From Combretum micranthum (lineage: Eukaryota > Streptophyta > Magnoliopsida > Myrtales > Combretaceae), in assembly GCA_024138025.1 (NCBI GenBank), contig JAMXBD010003364.1, positions 1-64,000 on the forward strand: DNA of 64,000 nt, written 5' to 3'. Of the stretch, positions 1 to 11,771 are shown one piece after another. Each line of letters opens with the position of its first letter. Positions within the stretch are counted from its first letter, which is position 1. The notes below the pieces were generated by a model. The model was not told the DNA's origin. It saw only the letters and a program-made list of their open reading frames with translations, and did no database searches. The position numbers and the translations under genes are program-made.

Positions 1-628
1 TTTTCAACCCAATTAAAAGTGGCCCAATTTTACCCAGCTTGTTTAACCTGCGGGCTAAAGTGGCTGGCTCGAGTTAAGTTAAGTTCACCCACTAGCTCAC
101 TTCTATAAAAAAAAATTAAAAAAAGTGGAGGAAATAACTATTAATCTAGTATTGCTTCTTGGGTCTTTCATACTTGAGCTTACACTCAAGTATTAATTAT
201 AACAGAAAATGACAAATTGATGTATATGCATCATAACATTTTTTTTTAAGTATATCTTTATTGTTTCAAACGAAATATGATATCTAATAAAATTATTTTA
301 ATATATAATTAATTATAATAAATAATGAAATTAATCATTTATATATTTAAAATCATGCAAAATATAATTTTTTTATTATATACATTTTATTTAATTAGTA
401 TAAATGAGTTAAATGAGTCAATTTAGCCTGTTTAATCCATAAAGATATACAAGTGGGTTAAATGAGTTAAGAAGTAGGCTGGCTTGAGGGTTAAACTGTC
501 AAAGAGGGTTGGGTTTGGGTCAAAAATTTTTGTCCTTTTTAAGTAGGCCTAATTTTTTCAGCTCATTGAACCCACAGGCCAAAGTGGGTCGGGCTGGGTT
601 GGCCATTAAACCCACTTGCTGACCTCTA
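1..628. repeat. Two overlapping hAT-like element ends
   Basis: Two related right ends are visible, at 1-105 and about 500-628. Both close with a stretch whose reverse complement begins TAGAGGTCAGCAAGTGGG or TAGAAGTGAGCTAGTGGG. Both are rich in words such as GGGTT and AACCC. The first copy begins outside the window. This resembles non-autonomous hAT elements with a TAG start, but I could not pair a left end or a target-site duplication, so the class is inferred. Confidence 0.4.
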
Positions 629-2515
629 ATGTTTTCTAATTGAATACTTTTTAACAAAACATTCATATTTAACTCTAGGGCTTACTAAAATAGATTAATT
701 CATAGTTTGCACCATTAATCTATATCAAGATTTAGGCTAGTTACTAGAGAAATAGGTAATACAAGTACTTGCTCCTTAGATCCTTGAGGACGACATCTGT
801 TTTAATCCTATACTACTTTAGATAGGTATGATTGCCAACTCGATCGTTGGATTTACTTGGATTTATAAATTTTATAATTTGATATGATCAGTGAGAGCAC
901 ATCAAATATATAAATGCCAGACTTAAATATAACATCCATACATATAATATATATATAGACTCATAGTAGAGGGGTAAATTCAATCGTACTTGTCGTGCAT
1001 GTGTAGAATGTGTTCCATGTGCTAACTATAACCTTGGAGGAGTGGTATGGAATGATACATTAGAGATGACTAAGGGTGATGGGAAAGGAAGGGGATAGTA
1101 TACAATCTCAAGGAGTTTGAATGCATTAGTGGTAGATAGGGGAATTATAGAGTATCAACTCTACAATTCTTTAAGAAGAGGCAATATATTCTTTACTTGT
1201 AGTTATATTTGATCTTTTTGTGATTACAATATGATAGCACAATAGTATTTCTTTCAATTTCTAAATTGATGAAATGAAGAGGAGAACTAAGATGTTTCTT
1301 CAGTCCATGGCATATGCAAAGTCTCTTTAAGTACATGGCTTTCCAAAAAAAGTTGAGAATGGATAGAGATAGGCTGGTCTAATGATTCTATTCTAAAGCT
1401 ACTATGTCAATTCTCCATTAATTATCCTAAGTAAATGGGCTTGCTACCTTAGTTCAAAGAATTATACATGATAATAATAATAATATATATTGTCAAGTTT
1501 AAGTGCAAAAATTATTTTTAGCTTACTATAAATGTATATATAACGTTTATAATAATATACATAACAAATATATAATTTTATGCATATTTTATATGTATGG
1601 ACGCATACACTATAGTAATATATAGGTGTTATGTTTATGTATGGATTTATAGAAAAAATTACATCGAAAGAGATTAATGTTTGCATATAAGTTTAAATAG
1701 AGTATCAATATTTTAAGTGATTAAAATATTAATTAACATTATACAAAGTGGTAAATAAGGGGTCCTTTTTATGTTATTTGTCACTCACTTAAAATATAGA
1801 CCATGCTTTTTAATCATTCGAAATGTTCATTCCTTTTTTGCTTTACTTCATATAATGTTGGTTTCTTTTTTTAATCACTTAAAATGTCGATCCCTTTTTA
1901 GTATAGCTTTCCCATAATATTATATATATATATATATATATCATGTTGTGTGTGTATAATACATCTATATGAATATATAACAAAAATATAACATATATCA
2001 GTGTAACAAATATATTAAGATAAAAAGTTAATAAATAATTTCTGTTATATTCTAAAAATTATTAAACAAGATATATTGGTAGGTTTAGTTATAATTATGA
2101 TTTAATACTACAATTAACAATGTGAATTGAACATTAGAAATTAAACACTTGAATGTAAATATTTAGTCCATTCATAGTAATAGTTAATTGTAGGGTTAAC
2201 CCTTGTTCTCCTTATCTATCTAATTTTAGAAAGTAATGGGTTATTATTGAAATACATTCTTCAAGAGTACTTCTATGTTTATTTTCTCCCTCTAAAACTT
2301 CTGTCTACTTAGTTAGGATAACTTAGAGCTATTAGTTAGCCTTAAAGTGTCTTAGAGCCATAAGAAAGTGTCATTAATAAAACTTCCATGACACATGCAC
2401 CACATTATTCCAATAGTGAAAAAACTTTCGCCTTTTTTCCTCTTCCATTAAGTAGTGCTATTGACCTAAAAGGTTCAAAAAGGATTTTAATGAGGAAATA
2501 CAATACATGATTATT
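629..2515. other. AT-rich intergenic DNA, no gene seen
   Basis: No open frame here carries recognisable protein similarity. The stretch has a (TA)n microsatellite at about 1917-1940 and long AT-rich tracts. A less AT-rich patch at 960-1200 gives no coherent translation in any frame. Confidence 0.6.
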
Positions 2516-2708
2516 CAAATAATATAGTTAAGTTACACTTAAGTCACAAAATATGTTTGTGATATGATGAGCTTTGTTTGTGTTTGTGCATGTATATGTG
2601 TTGTTGGAACTCAAATAATATGGTCAAGTTACGCTCAATTCACAAAAGATGCTTGTGATATGATAAACTTATGTTTGTGTTTATGCTTGTATATGTGTTA
2701 TTGGAACT
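2516..2708. repeat. 96-bp tandem duplication (two units)
   Basis: Unit 1 is 2516-2611 and unit 2 is 2612-2708. Both start CAAATAATATRGTYAAGTTA and end TTGGAACT, with about a dozen differences between them. They contain TGTTTGTGTTTRTGC runs. No coding signal is seen. Confidence 0.85.
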
Positions 2709-4529
2709 TTTGTAAGATCTTGCCACATTAGCATCCAGACACCAAGATATGGCGATTGAATGCTAGCATGATCAAACGAACTAATCATGTGTCTGGCATT
2801 CCTACGACATTGGTATTACACATGATCATAATGCTTATTATTATGTGCAATTTAGTTAAGGATTGGAATCTAAGGTAAGGTGCCGAACAGTCGTAGTGGT
2901 TTGTGAAGGCAAAGTAGGGATGGCATGTTGAGCACAAGAAATAGACATGAGTTTTCTAGATTGTGTCCTGTATGCTGGGGTTATTGCAGCTGGTCGATCA
3001 CGTGCAATAGACGTGGTGGTCAACTTGAGAGAAGTCCTAAACTAATAACACATGTAGAATGTCATAGAGAGAGGCATGGGAAGAGGAACAGACAAACCCG
3101 ATTTCTCCAGTGCGCGAGTGTGATAGAAGATCAAATCGAATAGATTTGATCATTCTTGACTTGTTTTGCATAAAATAGTTGTTTTGATCTTTTTGGAGTT
3201 ATTTCAGCAGAATTTCTACGTTGCTCTTGATCTTAGCAATGCATAGAATCCTCCAAATGAGAGGAAAAACAACTTATTTATAGATGTTGGAGTCTAGCAA
3301 TAGCCGTTGGATGAATCCGAATGGATGGTTGAGATAAAGAATTACTTGAAACTATTGGATCTCTTTCATGAATTTGACGGCTAGAATTCATCCCTTTTTT
3401 TTATGTATGTGGGGATGGGCTTTGGATATGGGTCTAGAATGGAATGGGGGCTTTTACAATAAAAAAGGAGCCCATTTTTCTCATTAAAATAGCCCATCTT
3501 TAATCTAAAATAGAAATAGGCTCATTTTATTCCAAATAAGCCCTATTTTATCCAAATAAAGCCTAAATTAAGCTTGGAAGATATTTTTGGAGTCTACTTT
3601 TCGTGCACGAGAAATCCGAATAAAGTTAAGAGCGAATAACCGGTCTGAAGATTACTGTTCCGAGCTTACCAAGCTAAATCTCCCTACGACATCCCTTATT
3701 GGACTCGGCCTTTTGAGCCTTGTCACTTACCCAAAAGATCGGCCTGTGGCATTTAATTAGGCCAAAAGCCCAATTACTGAAATGACCTTCTACATTTTGC
3801 CCCTTGACTAAAAGCTCCTTTAACAAAGTCATAAAGAGGGTTTTGGGCATTTCTTTATGTAGTTGTTCTCTTCAAAGTTGTTGTAGAACACTAATAAGAA
3901 GTGGCACTGGACATGAAGTTGTGCACTGCATTGATATAGCCAATACTTATATTTTCAATGAACCAAACTTGTTGTATTTGCGGATGAAGTAAAGTAAGTT
4001 GAAGTAGTCTTCTTCAAATTTGTTGTAGAATATTTGATGAAGCAATTTGTTGTCGCATAAGCACTTAGGTTATTAAGTGGACCAATATGTCCTAGGCTTT
4101 TCCTTTTATGAAATAGCCTTCTTTTTTCGAACTGCTATTGAGAGATTCATTTCCTTGCATTTATTTCATATTGCAACTTATGATGATCATCTTGTCTTCT
4201 TCTTTGTTTTTTTTTTTTTTTTTTTAATGCTTAATAATTGAATGAAAGCATTAAGATAAGCTCCAAAGTATAGTGATAAATGGGGTAGATGTTGTTGCAT
4301 AAGTGATGTGAAGCTCCAAGGCAAAATCAATCATCGTCAAATCCTTTTAAATCGAATTCAGGGAAAGATCAAGCATTGAATGAATTTGGGAAAATTCAAT
4401 TTAAAAGGTTTATGAAAAAGGATTTGAAGTCAATCATCTTCACCATTTTAAATCGAATTTGCCCAAATTCATTCACTGCTCAATCCTTCTTTGAAGTCGA
4501 ATTGGATGTAACTTGATGCATTCGCATCA
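2709..4529 (-). repeat. LTR-like sequence, minus-strand sense
   Basis: There is no gene. A minus-strand TATAAATA box at 3275-3282 and the terminal CA at 4528-4529, next to a polypurine-like tract, suggest LTR material. The 4529 end would be the 3' LTR of the element to its right. I could not find the matching outer end, so the boundary and unity of this stretch are uncertain. It includes a 22-T run near 4205-4225. Short open frames at 2925 and 3804 have no recognisable similarity. Confidence 0.35.
3275..3282 (-). promoter_or_regulatory. TATA box in LTR-like sequence
   Basis: TATAAATA read on the minus strand, set in sequence resembling plant LTR promoters. The same arrangement occurs at 9648 and 28275 in other LTR-derived stretches. 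Promoter role inferred. Confidence 0.35.
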
Positions 4530-5021
4530 TTCTCCTCTTCTTGGAAAAGATTCGACCTTGAATTTATTGTACCTCCTGAAAATTTTGAGGCGGTATTTTT
4601 CTTGTCTTGGAAGACCTGCAAGATAACAAAAACATGCTCCTTTGACCTTTATCCCGAACATGTTCAAACCTCTCCCACTAAGCTTCATTCAAGGTCATTA
4701 AAAGCAATAGGAAAACCTGTCTATCTTTTCGAATCTTGTAGGTATTCAGATATCCATCATAGATAACTCACCTATCATACTGCCATGGTTTATCCAATAA
4801 CATTTGTGCACAATCCATAGGAGCTACATCACAATATAATCTCCTATTATAATGGAAACCTGTGCCTTTTTATTGTATGTGTAGAGCATCTAGGGAATTC
4901 AACCCTTGAAGGCTCTATGGCTTTAGGTGTGGAATCACCTGTAAGTTCATTTTCTTCATAAAATCCTAGGAAACACATTGGCACAACTGCCTCCATTAAC
5001 AACCAACTTACAAACCTTCTC

Positions 5022-5387
5022 CTACACCACACATCGAGCTTGAAATAGATTCTCGCAATGACATGAGTTGTCTTGAACCTGCAAATTAGAAGAACTAGTA
5101 GAAACAACAATCTTTTCTTCTTCAAATTGCACCACAGGAATTTCATCGGCTTTCTCCTCTTCTTTCTCCCCATTATCTACATCTACCTTCATCTCTTTAG
5201 CAATCACAACCTTTGCTTCTTTTTTCTTTGATGGATTTTCATCAATGATCTCATCCTTTTCATCATTCTTGTTAGTAAAAATTGCCACTTTTGATTCAAC
5301 CTTAATAACTTTTGCTTCGAACTTTTCTTTCTTCTTAGATGTCTTTTCAAAATTATACTTCTCCATCCATTTCTCTACCATCTTCAT
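5022..5387 (-). pseudogene. Lys/Glu-rich open frame inside LTR element
   Basis: A 121-codon minus-strand frame dominated by Lys, Glu, Val and Asp, lying between the primer site and the polypurine tract of the element at 4530-6449. Its position suggests a gag-like remnant, but no zinc knuckle or capsid motif is visible. The lysine/glutamate bias may only reflect base composition. I do not recognise it. Confidence 0.2.
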
Positions 5388-5740
5388 TACTTGTTGTAAA
5401 TCTCATTTTATAGCCTGTATTTCACTTTGTCCATGAGATTCATCACAAATAATTTTCCTATTTTTGCTATCAATATGTCTTGATTTATCATGCGATCTTG
5501 AACCACCATTATAAAAATTCCTTGCATGATAACAATACATTTCTTCTTCATGATGATTTTTCGAATAATACCGGGCATATTTTCAACAAACAACAATCCC
5601 AAATTCTCAAAAATACTACAACCACAATTCACCCACAACTACAAATACAAATCAATCGCAGCCATAAACTCAACCCCCAAATCCAAAACACAAATCAAAA
5701 TGATAAGAAGACTTACCTAATCGAAGCGCACCGAACCTCA

Positions 5741-5753
5741 AGCTTTGATACTA
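5741..5753 (-). other. Primer-binding site, tRNA-iMet type (degenerate)
   Basis: Minus strand TAGTATCAAAGCT, close to the plant retrotransposon primer site TGGTATCAGAGC, beside an LTR edge at 5756. Confidence 0.5.
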
Positions 5754-6449
5754 AATGATACGATCCAAGGGGGTTAGAATTTTTTTCCTTCAAGAAACTA
5801 GGGTTCTTCATTCTTGTTATCAAGAAATCAACTAAATCATTAAGAAAGATAAGATCTTTCTTTAAAGTCACACAAGAAAAAGGAAGGATCTTTTTAGGGT
5901 TTTGTTTAATAGATAAATAAAACTAAGAAAAGATAAAGAATATGGATGAAATCGTAATTCGATATAACACATGAATTACAAAATCAAACTTGATCGTAAT
6001 GAGAATTGTAATCCGATAGCTTCCACGAATTACAAATCCAATCATAGCATCAAAAGAATCCACGATTCAATCAACTAACATGAATAAAGAAAATGAAACT
6101 CTCAATATTCATAAATCATTGCGATAAGATGCAATACAAGTTTTTATCATAAGAACTCACAAAAACTCTCACAAAAGGAGAAACTCTCACAGACAAAATA
6201 TTATAAAACATCTGTCTATTGAAAACAAAGCTAAACAAAAAGACAAAAATAAAACACAAGTTTCATCAAAGAAGTTCGGCGGCCTATAATGCAATGCTAG
6301 CGACCTATATCCTATAAGCTGGCATCGTATGGAGTGGCTTTACAAGAATTGATTCTGTGCATGTTGAATACCGTCTGAAGGTCGGCAGTATATCTAGTAT
6401 ACGCCAGCGGTGTAGAGAATCAAAGCCGATGGTTTTGGGTAGGCATACA

Positions 6450-9400
6450 TGTCATGCCCCAAAGAGTACCCTAAATACGATAGTCTGCTACACTCAATAT
6501 TAAAGCTTAAGTATGACAACCTTAGTAGTCCCATATACTTCGATACCGGGTGTAAGGCATACACTTAAGATCATGGAGGACCAACTTTGAAACAAATTTT
6601 TTAAGAAGACATTCATATAGTAGTTTAAGAATGTAAATCATAACATAATATCTGAATTATGGAATATAAAGGTCTTACAAAAAGTTAAAGGGGCATTCCC
6701 CTTTCAAAAGATATAGTCTATTCAAAACAATTTCATGGAGATTTACTTAGAAGTCTAAGTCTACATCTAATCTTTGACTTCTTCTCAAAAACTCCTTAGG
6801 CCAAAAAAGTAGTGCCTGAGAGAAATAACCCCGGGGCTTCAACCATAGATAGGGGTGCTGCAAAAGGTATCTATAAGGGGGTAAGCTCCTTGCTTAATGA
6901 GAATTAATTTCATAAGTAAAGTACTCAACAATCAACATGTAGTCAAGTTATTCAACAAGCATATGAGATGCAATCAATCACGTGAGCAAACAATACATAC
7001 GATTTTCTGGGAATCATATGTTTGAATGGATTTATCCCTCCATTCGATGGTTAGGTATTCCGGGCAACAAGGCTATAGTTCGCAAATGATGTTTTTGTAG
7101 TTTTTATACAGATTCCTACTAGCTGCTAAATTGTAGTTAATACGAGTGCCCACTCACCATTTAAGTATGGGCAATCAAATCTATAGAGTATATTTTCGGG
7201 TTCATCGACCTCATTACTATACCCTTATCCCACCAAGGGTATAGTAATGAAAGCAATGTGACTCACTACGTGTCATGCATGAATCATTATATTTAAGTAA
7301 TCATGGCATAATATTAGACATTTTATAGGTGATCATAGAATTTGCAGACAACTCATTCCTATATTAACTCATACAATGATTAGTTAACAATTCCCGCATC
7401 GATATACTTATCATAATTTCAATCATATAAAGTAAAGCAAATAAGCTATCATATTTTTATCTTTGCCTAAAGTCTAGTGCCGCTAAACTACAAGCAAAAA
7501 CATAAGTACAAAAATGCGAGAATTTAAACTCATTCGACCATAGTAGTAGAAGCTTCTTAATCAAAGTAATCCTCTAGGTAAGCTAGTTTGGACTCCATGT
7601 CACCTATACAAAAGAAATACCTGAAAATGAGTATTTCTTGAAAATTCTACTTAAATTTGTAACTCTATTTCACTAAGTTCGTTAAAATTCGTATAGAGTG
7701 AAATTCCAACTTAAAATGGTCATAACTTGCTCATTTTAACTCTAAATTTCGCATATTATATACCGTTTTCTACCTAATCGAAAAGATCTATCAATTTCTA
7801 AGATTATTTTCTCCATAAAAGGTCATTTGGGCCTCTAAAAGACACTATATCAAATTACCACGAAAATCCCAACTTTTGAAAAACAATTTTTCACACTCAT
7901 CTTTATTCAAAAATCCTTAGCAAAAATATAGATATGTATATAATTGAAAAATCATTTGATAATATTATATAGAATCATATTGTATGCAAAAATTCTAATG
8001 GTGTTGTCTCAGCGATGATTTTTTGTAAAATAATTTATCTTAAAGTGTTGAAACTTGAATCTTAACAATCTCTTTCTAAGTATTTTGGAGGAACTTTATA
8101 ATTTCTTAGGTTATTGTAATTAAGTATATTCTTATTTTTTTTTCCTCAAATTTCTTTTCTAAAACAAATAAATTTTCCCTTAACTTTAATGTTCTACAAA
8201 TTTTTCTTTTAGTGGTAAAAATGAAGTTTCTAAAGTTTTTATTAAATTGTTGATAACCTATAATGATTTTGAGTTGTATATATTTTCCTTTAAAAATAGT
8301 TTGGATAAATAAGTCTTTTTCCTCTAATATTTTTATTTCTTAACTTCTTTAAAAATAATTTTATTTCTAAAACTTGGTTTTTTAATCTCTTTACCGATTT
8401 TTACTTGGATAGAAATCATCTTCTTAAGTCGTTGATAATATCCATTGTTTTTGAGCTTATTATGTTTATGTTCTTTTTTTTTTTTATCTCTTTAAAAATG
8501 GGTTTATCATTTAGAAGCTTGACAACCTTTATTTTTCTAAGTGGGTTTATAAATTACTGAGTTGATTTTATCTTAACTTTTGAAAACTAGTATAATTTTT
8601 TGTTTTTATTATTGGGTTAGTAAAAATACTATAAGTAAGCTTTTTATGAAAAATTTTCCTTATCAAAGAACTAGTAACACTAGTTTTAATAAACTTTATG
8701 TAACTTATTACAAAAAGAAAAGTTTAGCTTTGTTAGTTAATTCCTTGATAACATCATCTTTTATTTGTCATTTAAAAAAAAATCTTGATGGGTTTGAAAA
8801 GAAGTTGTAAAATAATTTTCCTATGTGTTTGATAAAAAAATCTTGATTTAGAGACAAGTTATATATTAAAAGAGTTTAGTTTCATTTTACCTTTATTAAA
8901 GAAAAATTTCTCTTATTTTTGTTGAGACAATAACATTATAATGATGCATGTACATGAGCATGTAGTATGAAAAGATGAAAATATAGAAAAGTATAAAAAG
9001 CAAATAATAAGCAAGATAATAAGGTCAAGTATTGAGAATCTTAGCTTCATCAAGGTATCCCGTTCAAATATTAGGAGCCTTAACTTCATCAAGGCATCCC
9101 GGGACTAAGAATAGACTAATCCCAAAAAGGAAAAGAAAAAGAAGAGCAATGATAATAATAATAAGCTTGTTAGTGAGTTAGTAAGCATTTAAGCTCTAAA
9201 ATATATAGATATACATATAGATAATAATATATATACAAGGTTAAGTTAGAAGCATAATAACAATAATAATAACAATAACATAACATCATATTAATAACGA
9301 GATAATAAAAATCGGAAGTCTTGGCATGTACAAGAACAAAACATGAACATGTTGTTGCTTCTACAACTCATATAAGTTTTTGAGAAACAACATCATAGTC

Positions 9401-10329
9401 ATGTTAAGTTACATGACATGAAAAATAAATTGTAGAAAGATATGGGTAAGAATATTTACCTAAAGTGGGAATATGAGAGAGGTAGTGTAAGAGAGGTTTT
9501 TGATAGTTTGTGTATGTAGAAAGTATGTAAGAAATGAGTAGTAAAAAAAAGTGAAAAGAGGATTTTGGGAGAGATCATTTGTGGAGTGAATTTGAGAGAG
9601 TTTTGGTAAGGTAAATGTATATGTGAAAGAAATAGAGGGAAAGGAGGTATTTATAGAGTTTTTGAGGAGAAAAATTTGTGTGAATTAAATAATTTAAAAA
9701 AAAAATTATGTGTGTGTGTGTGTGGCCAACGTGAATGAGAGGGAGGGGAGAGAGAGAGAGAGAGTTTTGATTTGTTTTGTATTTTTGTTAATTAAAAGTA
9801 ATAAGTTGAAGATTTGATGCGAATGAAGATATATGAAAAATGTAAAAAGTAGAGAATAGGTATGTAGAGTATAAAAATAGGTGTAGAAAAAGTAGAAATA
9901 TGTGAATAATAGTGAATAGTATAGAATAGTACTATGAATAGTAGATAAGACAAATTAATAGCTGCAGTAAAGAAAATACATATAATTAAGCTATATCTGA
10001 TATTTTTTAAATCTTTGTACTTTTATGAGTTTATTGGTATTATTGAAATATTTTTTTCGTCGGGTGTATTAGGGTATGGTTTTCGAAAATTGATCCCGTT
10101 TAGATCCGAAAGACACTAAAAATTATCAAATCTTATATTTTTAAGCTTCCTTATATTATTACAAACTATTTTCCACAATTATTTCAATTTTTTTTAGGGG
10201 TTGAGAGCGTGGGATTACCGGATCTAAACCTACTAAGGCTTGATATAGATTTATTGACTTTAGGGTTTTCGGTTGACTTCCAGTTTAGGGTTTAAACATA
10301 AACTGTATCGTAAAATCTAAGGGATTACA
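6450..10329 (-). repeat. 3.9-kb LTR of a truncated chromovirus
   Basis: On the plus strand it starts TGTCATGCCCCAAAGAGTAC and ends GGGATTACA, giving TG...CA termini. It is followed directly by a polypurine tract (plus strand ACCTATCCCCCCTTAA, 10330-10345), so it is the 3' LTR of a minus-strand element. Both ends resemble the solo LTR at 45520-49046, so they are one family. A minus-strand TATA box is at 9648-9655. (TG)n at about 9709-9724 and (GA)n at about 9748-9764 lie just upstream of it in LTR sense. The 5-bp flank ATACA (6445-6449) has no partner, because the other side of the element is gone. Confidence 0.75.
9648..9655 (-). promoter_or_regulatory. LTR TATA box
   Basis: TATAAATA on the minus strand inside the long LTR, oriented to transcribe toward lower coordinates, as expected for the element's sense. 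Confidence 0.45.
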
Positions 10330-10741
10330 ACCTATCCCCCCTTAAAGAAAGTTTTTTTCCTTAAAACTTGGCTTTCATACCTAACTCTCCAAAAAAACTT
10401 GGGTATCTCTTTTGAATTTCATCCTCGGCCTCTTAAGTGGCCTCCTCGTGGGAATTGTTTCTCCACAACACTTTAACATATCAAATCTCTTTGTTCCTGA
10501 GCTTCTGAACCTTTCGATCTAAAATTTGAACAGGATCTTCCTTATAGGTATGGTTTTCCTTTAATTGTATTGGCTCTAGCTCCATGATTCTATCATGATC
10601 TAGTACATGTTTCCTTATTATCGAAATATGAAACACATTGTGTATACCCAATAAATTCGATGGCAAAGCTAAGTGACAAACCAAATCACCAGACCTTTCA
10701 AGCACTTCAAATGGTCCAATATACCTTGGGCTTAGCTTTCT
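10330..10741 (-). mobile_element. 3' end of chromovirus interior
   Basis: This piece runs from the polypurine tract to the junction with the copia element near 10741. It is all that remains of the interior belonging to the 6450-10329 LTR. The copia element begins exactly where the gypsy reading frame stops being recognisable, which implies insertion plus loss of the rest. Confidence 0.7.
10481..10741 (-). pseudogene. Gypsy integrase C-terminus/chromodomain fragment
   Basis: The minus-strand frame opens with a KLSPRYIGPFEVLER block, the conserved post-integrase segment of plant chromoviruses. It continues through a VFHISIIRKHV block and a DPVQILDRKVQKLRNKEI block, which lead into the chromodomain in intact elements. 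The domain tail is not complete in this frame. Upstream integrase, RNase H and RT are absent. Family assignment follows these motifs. Confidence 0.8.
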
Positions 10742-10907
10742 TGTGCTCGAATTCGGTGTATACTCTTTATCGGATTAACCTTTAGATTCTGCAGTTATTG
10801 GTTATTGTGTTTTACCGCTTTAGGCAAGAGTAGAATTAACTTGTTATTTCAGGTTGATTGTTTGGTTTGAATATAAATAGGATTAGGGTTATTTTCTCCT
10901 AACAAAT

Positions 10908-10919
10908 TGGTATCAGAGC
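10908..10919 (+). other. Primer-binding site, tRNA-iMet type
   Basis: TGGTATCAGAGC, three bases after the LTR terminus CTAACA. This is an exact copy of the common plant primer site. Confidence 0.85.
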
Positions 10920-10959
10920 GAGGTTTAAAAAAAATTAGGGTTTTATTGCGCGTAGACAT

Positions 10960-11770
10960 GGAAGAATCACAGGTACAATGATTAAATTGAATTCATCGAA
11001 TTACTCTATCTGTAAATCTATGATGGAAGATTTATTTTATTGTAAGGATCTATACTTGCCTTTGGACAGTGATAGTGTGAAGCCAAAAGATAAAACTGAT
11101 GCAGATTGGGCAATCATACATGAAAAAATTGTCGGATATATCCGACAATGGGTTGATCACACCATATTGCCCAAGAAACCAAGGCTGATGTCTCATGGAA
11201 GAAGTTGGAATCCATGTATGAGAGGCAGACTGCCTTGAATAAGAAGCTCCTTGATTAGGAGAGTAGTCAATATGAAATACAAGGATGGATCCAACATGGT
11301 AGAGCACTTAAATGATTTCCAAAGGCTTGTGAATCAGTTATCTACCATGAAACTAGTGCTTGATGATGAAATCCAGCACTATTGCTACTGAGTTCTTTGC
11401 ATGATAGCTAGGAGACACTTATTGTGTCCGTCAGTAACTCTACCCCAGAGAGAAAGCTCACTATAGCAATGGTGAAGATAGCCTGATAAATGAAGAGGCT
11501 AGGAGGAAGGATCTTGATACAGGTTCTGAGTCTAAGGCACTTGCTACTGATAAGCAAGGAAGGCATTGTAGAAGCAAGATCAAGGGCTCATATGATAAGG
11601 ATGATTGATTAGACATATCCAGGGGAAGACCTAAATCCAGAGGAAGGAAGAACACCAAATGTTTTTACCGTGATAAGCCAGGTCACATAAACTAAGAATG
11701 CAAACTCTGGAAGAGAGAGCACGGTAAGGATAAAGGTGATGAAACGGATGAAGACACAACTACTATAGCA
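10960..11770 (+). pseudogene. Copia gag pseudogene
   Basis: A short start at 10960 stops after seven codons. The recognisable gag frame follows from 10978 (LNSSNYSICKSMMEDLFYCK, then a DADWAIIHEKIVGYIRQW block), as in plant copia gag. Several frame changes follow. Near 11650-11700 a nucleocapsid zinc knuckle is present but broken: the second Cys reads Arg and a stop lies before the last Cys. No function is expected. Confidence 0.8.
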
Positions 11771-11771
11771 A

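Larger units (their letters stand above)
4530..6449 (-). mobile_element. Degenerate LTR retrotransposon, minus strand
   Basis: Reading on the minus strand, a degenerate tRNA-Met-type primer site lies at 5741-5753, two bases inside an LTR edge beginning TGATACGATCC at 5756. A polypurine tract (plus strand TTCTCCTCTTCTT) lies at 4530-4542. The 1.2-kb interior is too short for a full polyprotein and keeps no pol domain, so this is either non-autonomous or heavily deleted. The LTR piece 5756-6449 is cut at 6449/6450 by the nested chromovirus LTR. Its last 170 bases carry the CCGGC-type module discussed in the findings. Confidence 0.5.

Noticed and set aside
9709..9764. (TG)n and (GA)n runs as possible CRISPR or array structure
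   Set aside because: Simple microsatellites within an LTR; no spaced repeats anywhere in the window fit a CRISPR array.
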